DNA of 64,000 bases, taken from contig OZ023274.1 in NCBI GenBank assembly GCA_964007475.1, positions 25,000,286 to 25,064,285 on the forward strand, written 5' to 3'. Shown in pieces: positions 49,998-61,856 of the stretch. Origin of the DNA: Hybos culiciformis (lineage: Eukaryota; Arthropoda; Insecta; Diptera; Hybotidae). The position numbers were made by a program, and so were the translations under genes. The number at the start of each line of letters is the position of its first letter. The first letter of the stretch is position 1. Under the pieces are notes generated by a model. It searched no databases. It was not told where the DNA came from and saw only the letters and a list, made by a program, of their open reading frames with translations.

Positions 49998-50729
49998 TAA
50001 TACATAATTATTATTACAACATAATTTTTTTGTAGACTAGGTAGGCTAAAACTAAAAGCCTAACTTGTTAAAAATCAAATATAAGTAATATGAATAAATT
50101 GGATTGAATTTTTTTACTATCTTAACGAATTATGAATTTTAATTATTTTGTTTTTCAAATTCCATCTTCCTGCTGGCATGATTTAAACGTTTAGAATTGA
50201 TTGACTGAATAGGTAGTCAAAGTCAGGAAACAAAATAGATAATCGTTTTTTAAATTACATAAAAAATAAAAATACTTCCGGATTTTTCGCAGCCCCAAGA
50301 CACCTGATGAAGTTTTTACCAAACAGTTGGTACAAGTACATTAAGTCAATCGACACTGTCAAATTTTAGCCAACATTTGTACTTTAAATTCAATTTTTTA
50401 AAACAATATGATCTTTCTTTTGTGGTGCGATATTTTGCAAAAAAATTTTTGAGCTCGGTGGATATAATATAATGGTCAAAAAAGATGTTCAAGTTTGAAA
50501 TCCAAATTCAGCGCCGAGACGAAAGGTTGGCGTTGGCGCAAAAACTAGACGTTGGTTTTGGTATTTAAGTAGGTATCACCATCAAGTTGTTATAAAAATT
50601 AAGAATATAAAAGTTATTAATGAAAAGAAGAGAACAAATAAAATTCATCCGCTAACGTGAAATTAATTATCTAGTTTTATAATGCTTTTAGATACATAAA
50701 CTGGAAAAAAAATGTGGTAAAATTACATA

Positions 50730-50975
50730 TAAGAACCACCAAAGTTAAAACTAAAACTGCAATATTTTCTGGTAGTATGTGTTCAAAATCTTGCATTAAT
50801 TATTAAATCCATAATAATGAGTCCAAAACTATATAGCAAATGAATTGTAGCTATATTTGCTCGAAAAATAAATAGCAAAAAATATTAATAATTTATTTTA
50901 ATTCAAAATAGAACAAAATTTGCTGAAAATATTCCAAGATATAAAATTTTGCATTATAAAGTGCAAATTGATATA
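50730..50975. repeat. Copy of the inverted-repeat element family (reverse orientation)
   Basis: ttaaaactaaaactgcaata, then tcaaaatcttgcattaatta and tatatagcaaatgaattgta are the reverse complement of 3010-3110. Confidence 0.6.
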
Positions 50976-51419
50976 CCCATTAAAATAAATTGAGTTCAAA
51001 GTTTATTGATGTGAAATTCTGGTAGATATACATTTACATAATTTAATATTTTATAAATAAAAACTTCAATAAGCTCTGTCTGCACTCCGTCGCGTCGTTT
51101 GACTTTAAAAAGATGTAAATTGTAAAAAGATTATTATTGAAGTTTAACTTCTTTAGCGAGGTATTGTAAAAATTTTTGTGAGGAAATAGGGGAAAAAAGA
51201 AGACAGAATATAGTATGTCCTATGTAACGAAAAGTCAAAAGAGGGGTAATAACCACAGAATGTAGTATCATATGTTAAGCAAAAAACAAAAAAAAACCAT
51301 ATAGAATTAAAAAATTGTACAATAACAGAATTAAAGATCAACTTGTTGTTAATATTTATTTAGTTTATTTCCTTTTCGAATTAGTGAAATTCTATCATAT
51401 GAAACAGAAACAGAAGAAT

Positions 51420-51800
51420 AGGAGTTTTTTTTTAACATCTTCTATAATATAAAAGCGAAGTTGTCTCTTTGTCTGTTTGTCTGTTCCGAATAGGCTCCTA
51501 AACCGCTCAGCCGATCGTTTTCAAACTTACACCATTTCTTTGTCTCAGATCGAGGGTCGTTATAGGCTATTTTAAAATTTGATTGGCCTCCTTCCTAGCG
51601 ACCTCCCCTGAGGGCCAACTTCAAAAGTTCGTCCGATTTGTATGTTAAAAGAGGAGATGATTACACACAAATTTCGTAACAAAAAATTTATTCCCGATTT
51701 CATTCAAATTTGGTACGTAAAAAGAGGAAATCATTACACACAAATTTCGTAACAAAAAATTGATTGATCCTACCCAGCGACCACCACTGGAGGCGGACTA
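51420..51800 (+). mobile_element. Helitron-like 5' segment within element A
   Basis: gaataggagttttttttttaa-type leader, then aaaagcgaagttgtctcttt and gtctgttccgaataggctcc match the first 400 bases of the element at 48971-49997. The 3' half is missing. Confidence 0.65.
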
Positions 51801-51999
51801 TGGAATGCATTTTTTTAAAAAAATTAATTCCGGATTTTCGGAATTGCTTGAAATGAAATCCGGAATTCCGGTTTATTCCAGAATTTCATATAAAAATTAA
51901 AATATATTAAAAAATTAAATTAAATTATTCTTTAACATAAATATTAGTTCAAAACATTAAAATTATAACAAATTAATTTATGAAATATTTTTTAAATCC

Positions 52000-53235
52000 T
52001 TTATATTAACTTCACTTTTTCCACAAATTTAGAAAGTCAAAATTGACCCACTTCCCGGTATTCAATCGAGCTGAAATTTTGCACATCGCTTTGTTGTCGA
52101 TGACAATGGACTTTGGCATCGACACATTCACCTTTATATTCATTTCACCACCGGGTCCGCAAACTTAGAAAGTCAAACTTGACCCACTTAACGGTATCCA
52201 ATCGAGCTGAAATTAAGCACATCGCTTTGTCCTCGATGACAATTCACTGTGGCATCGACACATTCACACTCACACACCTTTATCAATTAAATTCTTTATA
52301 TCAACTTCACGGCCGTTTCCACAAACTTAGCAAGTCAAAATTGACCCACTTCCCGGTATCCAATCGAGCTGAAATTTTGTACATTGATTTGTCGTCGATG
52401 ACAATGTACTTTGGCATCGACACATTCACACACACACACACCTTTATTAATTAAATCCTTTATATTAACTTCACCCCGTTTCCACAAACTTAGAAAGTCA
52501 AAATTGGCCCATTTCCCGGTATCCTATCGAGCTGAAATTTTGCACATTGCTTTGTCGTCGATGACAATGCACTTTAGTATCGACACATTCACACACACAC
52601 ACACACACACACTCATATTTATATTAATTTCACCACCGGGTCCACAAACTTAGAAAGTCAAAATTGACCCACTTCCCGGTATCCAATCGAGCTGAAATTT
52701 GGCACATCGTTTTGTCGTCGATGACAATGCACTTTGGCGTCACACACTCACACCGTTATTAATTGAATTCTTTATATCAACTTCACGGCCGTTTCCACAA
52801 ACTTAGAAAGTCAAAATTGACCCACTTCCCGGTATCCAATCGAGCTGAAATTTTGTACATCGCTTTGTCGTCGATGACAATGCACTTTGGCATCGACACA
52901 TTCACACATATCTATATATGAACTTCACGGCAGTTTTCACAAACTTACAAAGTTAAAAATGACCCACTTCCCGGTACCCAATTGAGCTGAAATTTACTTT
53001 GGCATCACACACACATATTTATATAAACTTCACCACTTGATCTCCAAACTTAGTAAGTCAAAATAGACCCAATTTTCGGTATCCAGTCGCGGTAAAATTT
53101 TGTACATCACTTTCTCGTCGACAACAATATAATTGGCATCACAGACTGACACACACACACACCTTTATATGAACTTCATATCAATTGCCTCGCATATAAA
53201 GGGTTTATATCAAAAACTTTGTTTTTATGGGTTGT
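52000..53235. repeat. Minisatellite of about eight units (period about 105-165 bp) inserted in element A
   Basis: Units share acaaacttagaaagtcaaaa, ttgacccacttcccggtatc, caatcgagctgaaattttg, tcgtcgatgacaatgcactt and a variable (CA)n tract before ctttatat. Unit starts are near 52025, 52155, 52320, 52485, 52640, 52800, 52935 and 53040. Element B lacks the whole block at the equivalent site (near 57445). Open frames at 52113-52653 are repeat shadows. Confidence 0.85.
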
Positions 53236-54070
53236 GTTTTTTATTAAAATAAAATTTTATACTTTTCAATAAACCGAAAGTGAATAAACTGAATGGAAAA
53301 ATAAAAATTTGAAACACAAAGTATTCAATGTTTTATCATTGAGTTTTAATCGAATTTTTATTGAAAATGTTCCTGCAGCGTTTTTAATAAGTTATATTAG
53401 AGATTTTCCAAAAGTGTTCCTCGGGGGTCCCCTTGATCCTAAAATTTAATTTTACTTCGAATTCCAAATAAATCACGGAACTCGGAACTCCAACTTATTT
53501 TGTTAATGTTGATTAATACGAAAAAAATTTTATGTATTTGCAGACTTGCGATAGCTACTTAGATTTAAATTTTTGTGAATTTTAATGCTTTATGTATAAA
53601 TAATAAAAAAAATAAACAATTGGTAAAAATTCCCGCCAGTAAAAGTTCTTCCAAATTCAAAAAATTCGGAATTTAGCATTTTGAATTCCGAATTTTTTGA
53701 AATTCAAAAACAGGCGCAATTCCGGATTTCCGGCGAAAATCCGGTTTTGCATTCCCTAGGGCGGACTTCTACAGTTCGTCCGATTTTATTCAAATTTGGT
53801 AAATAAAAAGAGGAAACGATTACACTTAAATTTTGTAACAAAAAATTGTTTGATCCTACCCAGCGACTTCTAAAGTTCGTCCGATTTCATTCAAATTTGG
53901 TAGGTAAAAAAGAATAAATGATTACACACAAATTTCGTAAGAAAAAAACTAGCCCTCTCTTCCACTTACAAAAGTAAATCAGTCAGAGTCCGTAGCAAAA
54001 TAAATATTTGCAAGGAAATAAAGAAGTTAAACTTCTTTCGTGAGCTTATGAGGATGAGGCTCACACATAT

Positions 54071-54898
54071 TTTTTTTTATTTATTATTGAATTTTTAATT
54101 TTTATAAAAAAAAACCTTTATTTTTTAAGAGAAAGTATACGTACAAGGTTTTTAAATTCAACCATTGTTTTGAAATAAATTAATTGATTAAAGGTTTTAA
54201 ATGTTAGAATTCACCTAATAATATACGTATGGAATGAAAATCAGTAATCAAGAGAATTAAATTATTTCATCCAGAATACATTTACGAGAAAATCCGTCTT
54301 TTCAATAAGTTTCAAAATACTCAACAATTCTAATCCACTACATTTTTAACTTGTTTAATGTACCTATAGTCCTATATGTGTATTAAAGAATATTTATAGC
54401 TGTTATAATAATAAGGATTTTTGACTAATAATGACAGTTGTTATCATAATAATTTTTTTTCATATTCAACTTAGCTTAAAGAAATTGGGATTAAGATAAC
54501 AATGTTATCCTTTTTCATTAAACAAGAGTTTTTTTTCTTAACATTGAAAGAAAGATAAGAAATAACAAAAATTAAATTCTTGATATTAAGGAAATAAAAT
54601 TCGCAAAAAAAAAATGATGTATGTATTTACCAAGAATATCATGTTTCCGCTCGAATAAATTATTATAAATTATATTATATATATTAGCTATTTTTTAAAG
54701 AAAAGTAAAGGTTTTTTTCTAAACGTAAATTTTACTAAGACAAAGTGATAAAGGTTCGAAAATAAAATATTTTCAGAATTACAGAATAAAATTTCTCTGA
54801 AAGACATTTTAAACTTCAACAATAAAAAATACTAAATAAAAAAGTTTTAAAAACCACGTTTTTAAATTGACTAAAAAGAAGAAAATAAAAATGTTTAT
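54071..54898. other. A+T-rich intergenic sequence
   Basis: No feature recognised. Confidence 0.4.
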
Positions 54899-55076
54899 CC
54901 GGAGGATTGTGGACACATACTTGAAACTGATTACAACAGTGTATAACTAGGGGCGCATTTTTGAGGTAATACTACAAATGTGTGGTAAATTTTTTCTTTA
55001 TTATAACCTCAAAAATGGAGCCCACGTTTCTAGTCATTGTAATCAGTTTCAAGTATGTGTGTCCACAATCCTCCGG
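54899..55076. mobile_element. 178-bp MITE with about 38-bp inverted ends
   Basis: CCGGAGGATTGTGGACACAT at the left returns inverted at the right (ATGTGTGTCCACAATCCTCCGG), and the match continues through acttgaaactgattacaa. No coding capacity; target duplication unclear. Confidence 0.8.
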
Positions 55077-55111
55077 AGAAAATTTTTTATTATTTTCTTG
55101 GTTTTAGTCAA

Positions 55112-55679
55112 CTAGCCGTCAACCTGTGCTTAGCTACGGACTCTGACCGATTTATTGTTTTTACGAAATTTGTGTTTTTAATCATTTCCCCTTTTTGTGT
55201 ACCAAATTTGAATGAAATCGGACAAACTTTTGAAATCCTCCCTACGGAAGGTCGCTGGGTAGGATGCCAACAAATTTTTTGTTACGAAATTTGTGTGTTT
55301 AATTATATCCTCTTTTAATGTACCAAGTTTGAATGAAATCGGACGAACTTTTGAAGTCCTTCTCAAGGGAAGGTCGCTGGGTAAGAGGCCAATACATTTT
55401 TGTAACGAAATTTGTGTTTTTAATTATTTTCTCATTTTATGTACTAAATTTGAATGAAATCGGACGAAATTTTGGTTGTGTGAAAGTTTGATTAAAAAAT
55501 TGCGCGGGCAGACAAACAGACAAGAAACTTTTCACATCTTGATTAAAGTGGTAGAATATTGCATTGTCATCGGGTTCAGAGCTATATTAAAAGTTTCGGA
55601 GCTTTAGCTTGTCGGAAAATGGTCTAAAATTTGATTACAAAACTTTGTTGACAGACAAACAGACAAGAAAGTGACTTGA
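55112..55679 (-). mobile_element. Helitron-like element, minus orientation
   Basis: Read on the minus strand it ends GTTGACGGCTAG followed by T (55111), the canonical CTAG|T terminus. It begins near TCAAGTCACTTTCTTGTCTG, preceded by A. Internal blocks (cggagt/agagtccgtagctaagc, tttcattcaaatttggtaca) are shared with 48971-49997 in reverse. Non-autonomous. Confidence 0.6.
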
Positions 55680-55689
55680 TAAAAACGTT

Positions 55690-57210
55690 GTAATAATAAT
55701 AATAATAAAATATCACAATTTCATAAATATGTATATAATATGCCTAGGTTTTATCTAAAATTCGAATGCACCTAATTATCGTACGCAGTCCAAATTTTAC
55801 AGTAAAATTTCAATTCTATTTTTTTTTTTTTCAATTTGATAGTTAAAATCACATATTTCTAGTGAAAACTTGATCTTAAAACAGGAATATCAGTTTGATG
55901 TTCAATTAAGAATTTTGATTGTTCCTTTTAACTTACCTTTTATACTTATAAGATAAGTTAAAAATTCAGGAACGCTTATTTTTCTTTATTTTTCTTTTAT
56001 CTAACACTTTATTTGTCAGTTTCAAGGGCAGGTGATACTGACATACTATACGCAGAAATTTTATTTTTTAACTATTGAAAATTATTTCTTAATTATAGAA
56101 ATTATGAAGAAAGAGTTTCATTTTAGTGCTTTCATGATTTCAATGGTAAAGGAAAGTTAATGCTAGAAAAATGAAAATATTTTTGTTTGTTAAAGAAAAA
56201 ATAGAATAATCAAAATTTACCTCTGTATAATAAAAAAAAAAAAATTATAAAAAATCAACGCCCAAATTGGAATCTGTGTGGTAAAAATTAAAAATAAAAT
56301 TAAAGAAAGAAAATTTGATATTTGGATAAAAATGTTTGTGTTATATAAGTAAATTTAAAGAATCTGATGAAAGGAAAATCTCCTTTTTTAATTTTTTGCT
56401 TTTTGATTTTGACAGTTTCTTGAAATAAAGGTCGATGTTCAGATTTACACAACATTTTCTATTTGAGTATACACATATAAAAAATGCGAAAAAGAAAATC
56501 AAATCATGAAAAAGTTATTTATTGAGGTTGAGGAATATAAAGAAAAAAAGACAGGAAACTTTGTTTTTACAATCTTTCAGTACGTGCCCAAAGTCCTTTT
56601 TCTTTCAATGTGTTCTGAATGTTAAAAACTCTATATTTCAATTTTTAAATTTTTTTTTCAGAAGAAAAATCACCATGAAAAAATATATGTAATAGGTATT
56701 TTCTTTTTTAAACGAAAAACGTTTTAAATTTAATTTTTTTCCAGTCCGTGAAAATATAGTGGAAATATATGTAATTATATATGTAATTTTACTTGGGTTT
56801 CTACGTAAAAGTTACACACTCCTGAATTTTCAATTTAGTTGGATTAAAAAACATTTTATATAATGTTTTAAATTTTTATTTTATCAATTAGCTAACCCCA
56901 AAAAAACTTAAAATCGAAAGTCTATTTCAAAATATTTTAAGAATTTTTATTAAAAGAAAAAAAGTGTTATATATACAAATGAAATTTGTGCTATTTCGCC
57001 TGAAGATTTTTGTTAAAGTTTTATGTAGTACTAAATCTCTAAGCAAACTTCATGATCATTAAAAAAGTTCGAACACTATTGCATTTCCGCAGTTTTCTCA
57101 GAAAATATCTTCGCAAAATCTTCGCAAATGGGAAAAGTTGAAACAAAACAAATTTAAGCACACGAAGTTTGATGTTTATATATTTTTAATAGTTATTTAA
57201 TTTTAATTTT
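55690..57210. other. A+T-rich intergenic sequence
   Basis: No gene or repeat end recognised. Confidence 0.45.
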
Positions 57211-58266
57211 TGAAGTTTAACTTCTTTAGCGAGGAATGGTAAAAATTTTTGTGAGGAACTAGGGAATGCATTTTTTTAAAAAAAATTTAATTTCGGATTT
57301 TCGAAAATGTCGTGAAATGTTTATTCCGGAATTTCATATAAAAATTAAAATATTTTAAAAAATTAAATTAAATTATTCTTTAACATAAATATTAGTGTAT
57401 TTAGTTCAAAATATTAAAATTATAACAAATTAAATTATGAAATATTCTTTATTAAAATAAAATTTTATACTTTTCAATAAACCGAAAGTGAATAAACTGA
57501 ATGGAAAAATTTAAAACACAAAGTATCCAATGTTTTATCATTGAGTTTTGAAAATGTTCCTGCAGCGTTGTTAATAAGTTATATTAGAGATTTTCCAAAA
57601 GTGTTTCTTGGGTGCCCCCCTTGATCACAAAATTTAATTTCACTTCGAATTCCAAATAAATCACGGAACTCGGAACTCCAACTTATTTTGTTAATGTTGA
57701 TTAATATGAAAAAAAGTTTTATGTATTTTCAGACTTGCGATAGCTACTTAGATTTCAATTTTTGTGAATTTTAATGCTTTATGCCTAAATAATAAAAAAA
57801 TAAATAATTGGTCAAAATTCCCGCCAGTAAAAGTTCTTCCAAATTCAAAAAAAATTCGGAATTTAGCATTTTGAATTCCGAATTTTTTGAAATTCAAAAA
57901 CAGGCGCAATTCCGGATCTCCGGAATCCGAAAATCCGGTTTAGCATTCCCTCGGGCGGACTTCTAAAGTTCGTTCGATTTTATTCAAATTTCGTAAATAA
58001 AAAAAAAAACGATTAAACACATAAATTTTGTAACAAAAAATTGATTGATCCTACCCAGCGACTTCTAAAGTTCGTCCGATTTGATTCAAATTTGGTACGT
58101 AAAAAAGAATAAATGATTACACACAAATTTCGTATGAAAAAATTTAGCCCCCTCTTCCACTTACAAAAGTAAATCAGTCAGAGTCCGTAGCAAAATAAAT
58201 ATTTGCAAGTAAATAAAGAAGTTAAACTTCGTTCGTGAGCTTATGAGGATGAGGCTCACACATATT
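57211..58266 (+). mobile_element. Helentron-like element B
   Basis: 5' TGAAGTTTAACTTCTTTAGC and 3' AAGAAGTTAAACTTC plus hairpin GTGAGC...GCTCAC (58235-58259) match element A exactly in layout. The interior (tccggaattt and caattccggatctccggaat motifs) is collinear with element A, but lacks the 1.2-kb minisatellite and the 51420-51800 block. No coding capacity. Confidence 0.65.
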
Positions 58267-59341
58267 CTTTTTTATTAAAATGGGCTCCGCAAAGAAGCAT
58301 TTAATTAAAGAAGAGAGCAGCAACTTATATTAGATTATATACTTAAAACATTTAATAATTCTTTTGTGCCGTAAATAGCTCTCCTTTTTAATAAACAACT
58401 GACACAATATCTTGGTTTTTTCTATTTTAAAGCTAAATTATTCAAAAGAAAACACTGCTAATAATGAAGTCAACGAATAAACAACAAATACTTTGTAGAA
58501 AATAATAAAATAACATATAGAATTTGATAAAAAATTGTTTGATTTTAAACGAGTGTATGTATAAGTAGAGCAAAAGAAGTATTATCGATATTGAGTTTCC
58601 AATAGGATATGTATCTAATTATTATAAACAACTTATTTTCATAATGTTTAGAGTTTCTTAACTTTAAGTTTATTTGCTAATAACTAATTCATTTATAGTA
58701 ATTAATTTGATTTTAATTTAAGAACATTATAGTTGTCTTCTCTGAATATTGACTGAATTCTGTGTTAAGTGTTATATTTAATTTTTCTATTCAATCAATT
58801 CATAAAATATTTTAAATTCGAGGAGAAACCCGCGAAATTAAAATATTTTAGTTTTTGAAATATAAAATATAATATATAATATGTGTAAGTGTCAATAATT
58901 AATCTAATTTTTAGAAAATCTTAAGCCTAATTCATAATTTCATTATAAGAATTTTTACTTTTTTTGATATAAACATAACATATCATGTATTAATTTTCCG
59001 GTAGTAACTGTAGCGAAAATTGTATTAGAAATTACAGGAGAGTACTACAATTATCTAAAAAAAAAATACATAAACATTTTTCGAAGGGGAAGATAAAAAT
59101 ATGTTATGCATTGAAAAAAAAAAAAATAGTTACTTACGTTTGATTCCAAAATCATCATCATGATGTTATTTAATTAGTGCGAAAAAAATCTTATAACAAT
59201 GTTGTACTTAATATTTTCTAAATTAAAACATAAAACGATACTATTATACTAAAAATTATTTTATCTAAAAATTATTCCCATTAAAATTAAAAACCGTAAA
59301 AATATTGTTTGCTTCTTAGAATTATATAAATTGTGTAAAAT
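58267..59341. other. 5' flank of collagen-like gene A
   Basis: A/T-rich. tatataaa at 59323-59330 is too close to the ATG (about 12 bases) to be its TATA box. No other promoter element could be assigned. Confidence 0.4.
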
Positions 59342-60598
59342 ATGGTTCCAAAATCATTTATTTTGATTATATTTTTAATAATCGTCTTAAAAATAAAAGT
59401 TTCTATTAGCGTCGTCGTCCACATATACGATTTATTTAAATCTCAACAAAACATTGATTTGGCTGAACTTAATTCGGATGTGAAAATGGAGAATATTTTG
59501 AATACATATATGTTTGAATCTGATCCTATCGAACAATTCACATTATTTATGTTATATCGATATCAGGTAAATGGAACTGTTTGCTTTAGTTTTGCACACA
59601 TTTGGATTCATAGTGAAAGTGGTTACAGCTATTTGGATTTAAATTGTTTAAATAATAAAATATCCTATTGCATTCAAAATTATGAAACAAATCCTGGTAG
59701 TGATTGTCAAAAAGTCGATGCAACTGTAGAAAATGTAAGTAATTCAAAATATAAATTTTTCGTTGTTCGTTTTAAATTGTAAATTCAAAATATTATTGTA
59801 AAAAATTTAAGAATATAAGCTTATGATTTATTTTTAGCTGTTGACATTTTGAAATAACCAAATCCAAAAACCCAAAATTTATTCTTCATCAGTAAATTTA
59901 TTTTATCTATTTTTTAGGCATTTGACGGTGAATATCATGAAATTGTTCTGAAATTTTCTCGAGGAACACTAAAGATATGGTTTGATTGTGTTTTAACTGA
60001 TGATTTCGTGAATTTCCCCAAATCGTTAAAAAGGGGCTCAAATTATAATATTTCAATTCAAGGAATCAAAATATATCCAACACTTGAAATTAAAAAATTG
60101 GATATATATAGTGGTGATGGAACTGCTTTGGAGTTATGCAAAAATATGAATAGTTTGATGGGTTCAAAAGGCTCAAAAAGTGATAATGAATTTCGAAAAA
60201 CGCAAGGTACAACAGGAGTTAAAGGTGAGAAAGGAAAACGTGGAGACAAGGGATTTAATGGAGCTCCAGGGCTTAACGGACCTCCAGGATTACCTCGACA
60301 ACCATCATTCCCTGGTCCACCAGGTTCAAAAGGAGAGAAAGGAAATAGCGGATGTATGGGCCTACCGGGAGTACCAGGATCTCCAGGACAACCAGGATTA
60401 AAGCTTGATGATGAAGCTAAATTGAAAAATATTATTATGAATACAATTAAAGGTATTAATTATTTTATTTAAATAAATAAGTTTTAGAATGAAAACAATA
60501 ATAACCACCTTGTTTCAGAATTTTTCACTACAACTTTAAAAGAATCAGAATTATTATTGGATTCCTTGGAATTTGTGACAAGTGAAGAAATAAACTAA
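59342..60598 (+). CDS. Secreted collagen-like protein A with thrombospondin/laminin-G-like N-terminal domain
   Basis: Three exons, 59342-59734, 59918-60452 and 60519-60598, with GT-AG introns in phases 0 and 1, give 335 residues. A signal peptide covers about 1-22. Residues 23-215 resemble a thrombospondin-N/laminin-G-like sandwich: [22 protein letters not shown], then [20 protein letters not shown], with one Cys in the DC motif as usual for TSPN domains. Residues about 228-291 are Gly-X-Y repeats ([20 protein letters not shown] and on), with one break at [10 protein letters not shown]. The short C-terminus has an amphipathic helix ([13 protein letters not shown]). Such proteins trimerise through the collagen stem and act extracellularly; the specific role is unknown. 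The paralogue 1.3 kb downstream has the same layout but one more intron. No introns carry transposons. Confidence 0.85.
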
Positions 60599-61856
60599 TA
60601 ATTTTTTATTTTGTTGACATGTACCTACAAATATTTTAGATTTTTGCAATAACATGTTTTTATTGACATCATAAATTTCTCTTAAAATATATCATCTGAG
60701 CAAACTCGACGCGACGGACGGGACGCAAACGTTAATGACCATATAATTTTACGTTAGCGTCATTAACATCGTTAACGTCGAGACTGTTCGCGTCCATATA
60801 TTTTCATATATTTAATATTTATTACTTCATTTGCGTCGCGTCCGTCGCGTGCGTCATGTCTAGTTTAACCAAATAAAAAAAAAATAACTTCTCTACGGAT
60901 GAGAAGAATAAATATTAGCTTCCAACCAGTAATACGAAAGCATTGAAAATATTTTTAATAATGATTCTAAAAATGAAGTACATTTAAGTTCTAAATATTT
61001 AAGTTCTAATTATGACTACGAGTCATACATTTCTTTCACTATACATATTTAAAAAAAAAAAATGGTAGAACTGAGTGTTGGCAAAAATAATGTTGAGTTA
61101 GAAAATTAACATAAGAGAACTTACTCTAAACGTAAAATATACTTGGATTTTAAAAAATTACTTCATACAAAAATTCATTGAATTCAATTTATTTGAAAAT
61201 TTCTTTTGTTTTATCAAAAGAAATTTTTTAATGAGTTTTCTTAAAATTGAATCGGTCAATATTAAAGCAACACAAATAGTAAAACAAAGTTGCTTAATTT
61301 ATTATATATTCGTTATGTACTGTAAAAGTAAAAGTTGCCTCTCACCTGGCGGGCCTTGTCTTCCTCAGTTAAAGTAGGGTTTTTTAAAGCACATTTCCTT
61401 TTAATAATTTTTATTTAAATTTCCTATCTTTTATACAAATTAAAATAAAATGTTGGTTGATATCCGATATAAAAACATATAACCCGTTTTTCATTTTTGA
61501 CAGAAAACGAGATATAAAAGCACACAGATGAGTTGAATGTGAATCATCCATTTTACGTTTACCCTGGTTTGAGTTCTTAATCCCAAGTATGTATTATATA
61601 CGACATACCTACGAGTTTATATCGAAAAAAAAATCCATTCACTGAATATACAGCTGTCTTATTGTCATACGATACACATACAAGTTTTGATATATGTCAT
61701 TATGCTCATGTTCACTTCAATAACGATAAAATTTTATGCAATAAATTCTAAAAATGGTAATAAATTTTATCTTAAAATACATATAATATATATTTATAAT
61801 TCATTCAAGTTTTGATTGCCATTGAGAATAATTATTTAAATTGTAAAAACTTAAAT
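60599..61856. other. Intergenic between the collagen-like paralogues
   Basis: Apart from the inverted-repeat element at 60700-60868 it is A/T-rich. tatatttata near 61791-61800 is a weak TATA-like motif about 57 bases before the ATG of gene B. Confidence 0.4.
60700..60868. mobile_element. MITE-like inverted repeat with GACGCG ends
   Basis: aaactcgacgcgacggacgg, then gacgcaaa at the left, mirrors tttgcgtcgcgtccgtcgcg, then tgcgtcatgtctagttt at the right; the arms are about 36 bp. Inner secondary motifs (gttaatgac/gtcattaac) are also inverted. Strikingly CG-rich in an A/T-rich setting. Confidence 0.7.

Larger units (their letters stand above)
51138..54070 (+). mobile_element. Helentron-like element A (composite)
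   Basis: The 5' terminus TGAAGTTTAACTTCTTTAGC recurs inverted near the 3' end as AAGAAGTTAAACTTC, followed by a hairpin GTGAGC...GCTCAC (54050-54065) and cacatatttttttt. The 51810-54070 part is collinear with element B (57211-58266). A has two extra blocks: a Helitron-like 5' segment at 51420-51800, and a 1.2-kb array at about 52000-53235. No complete protein-coding frame. Confidence 0.6.

Noticed and set aside
50490..50560. GC-richer patch gcgccgagacgaaaggttgg
   Set aside because: Short open stretches exist on both strands, but no splice signals, start or recognisable peptide.
52113..52653. Open frames with repeated KLTHFPVSNRAEI
   Set aside because: They are translations of the minisatellite unit.
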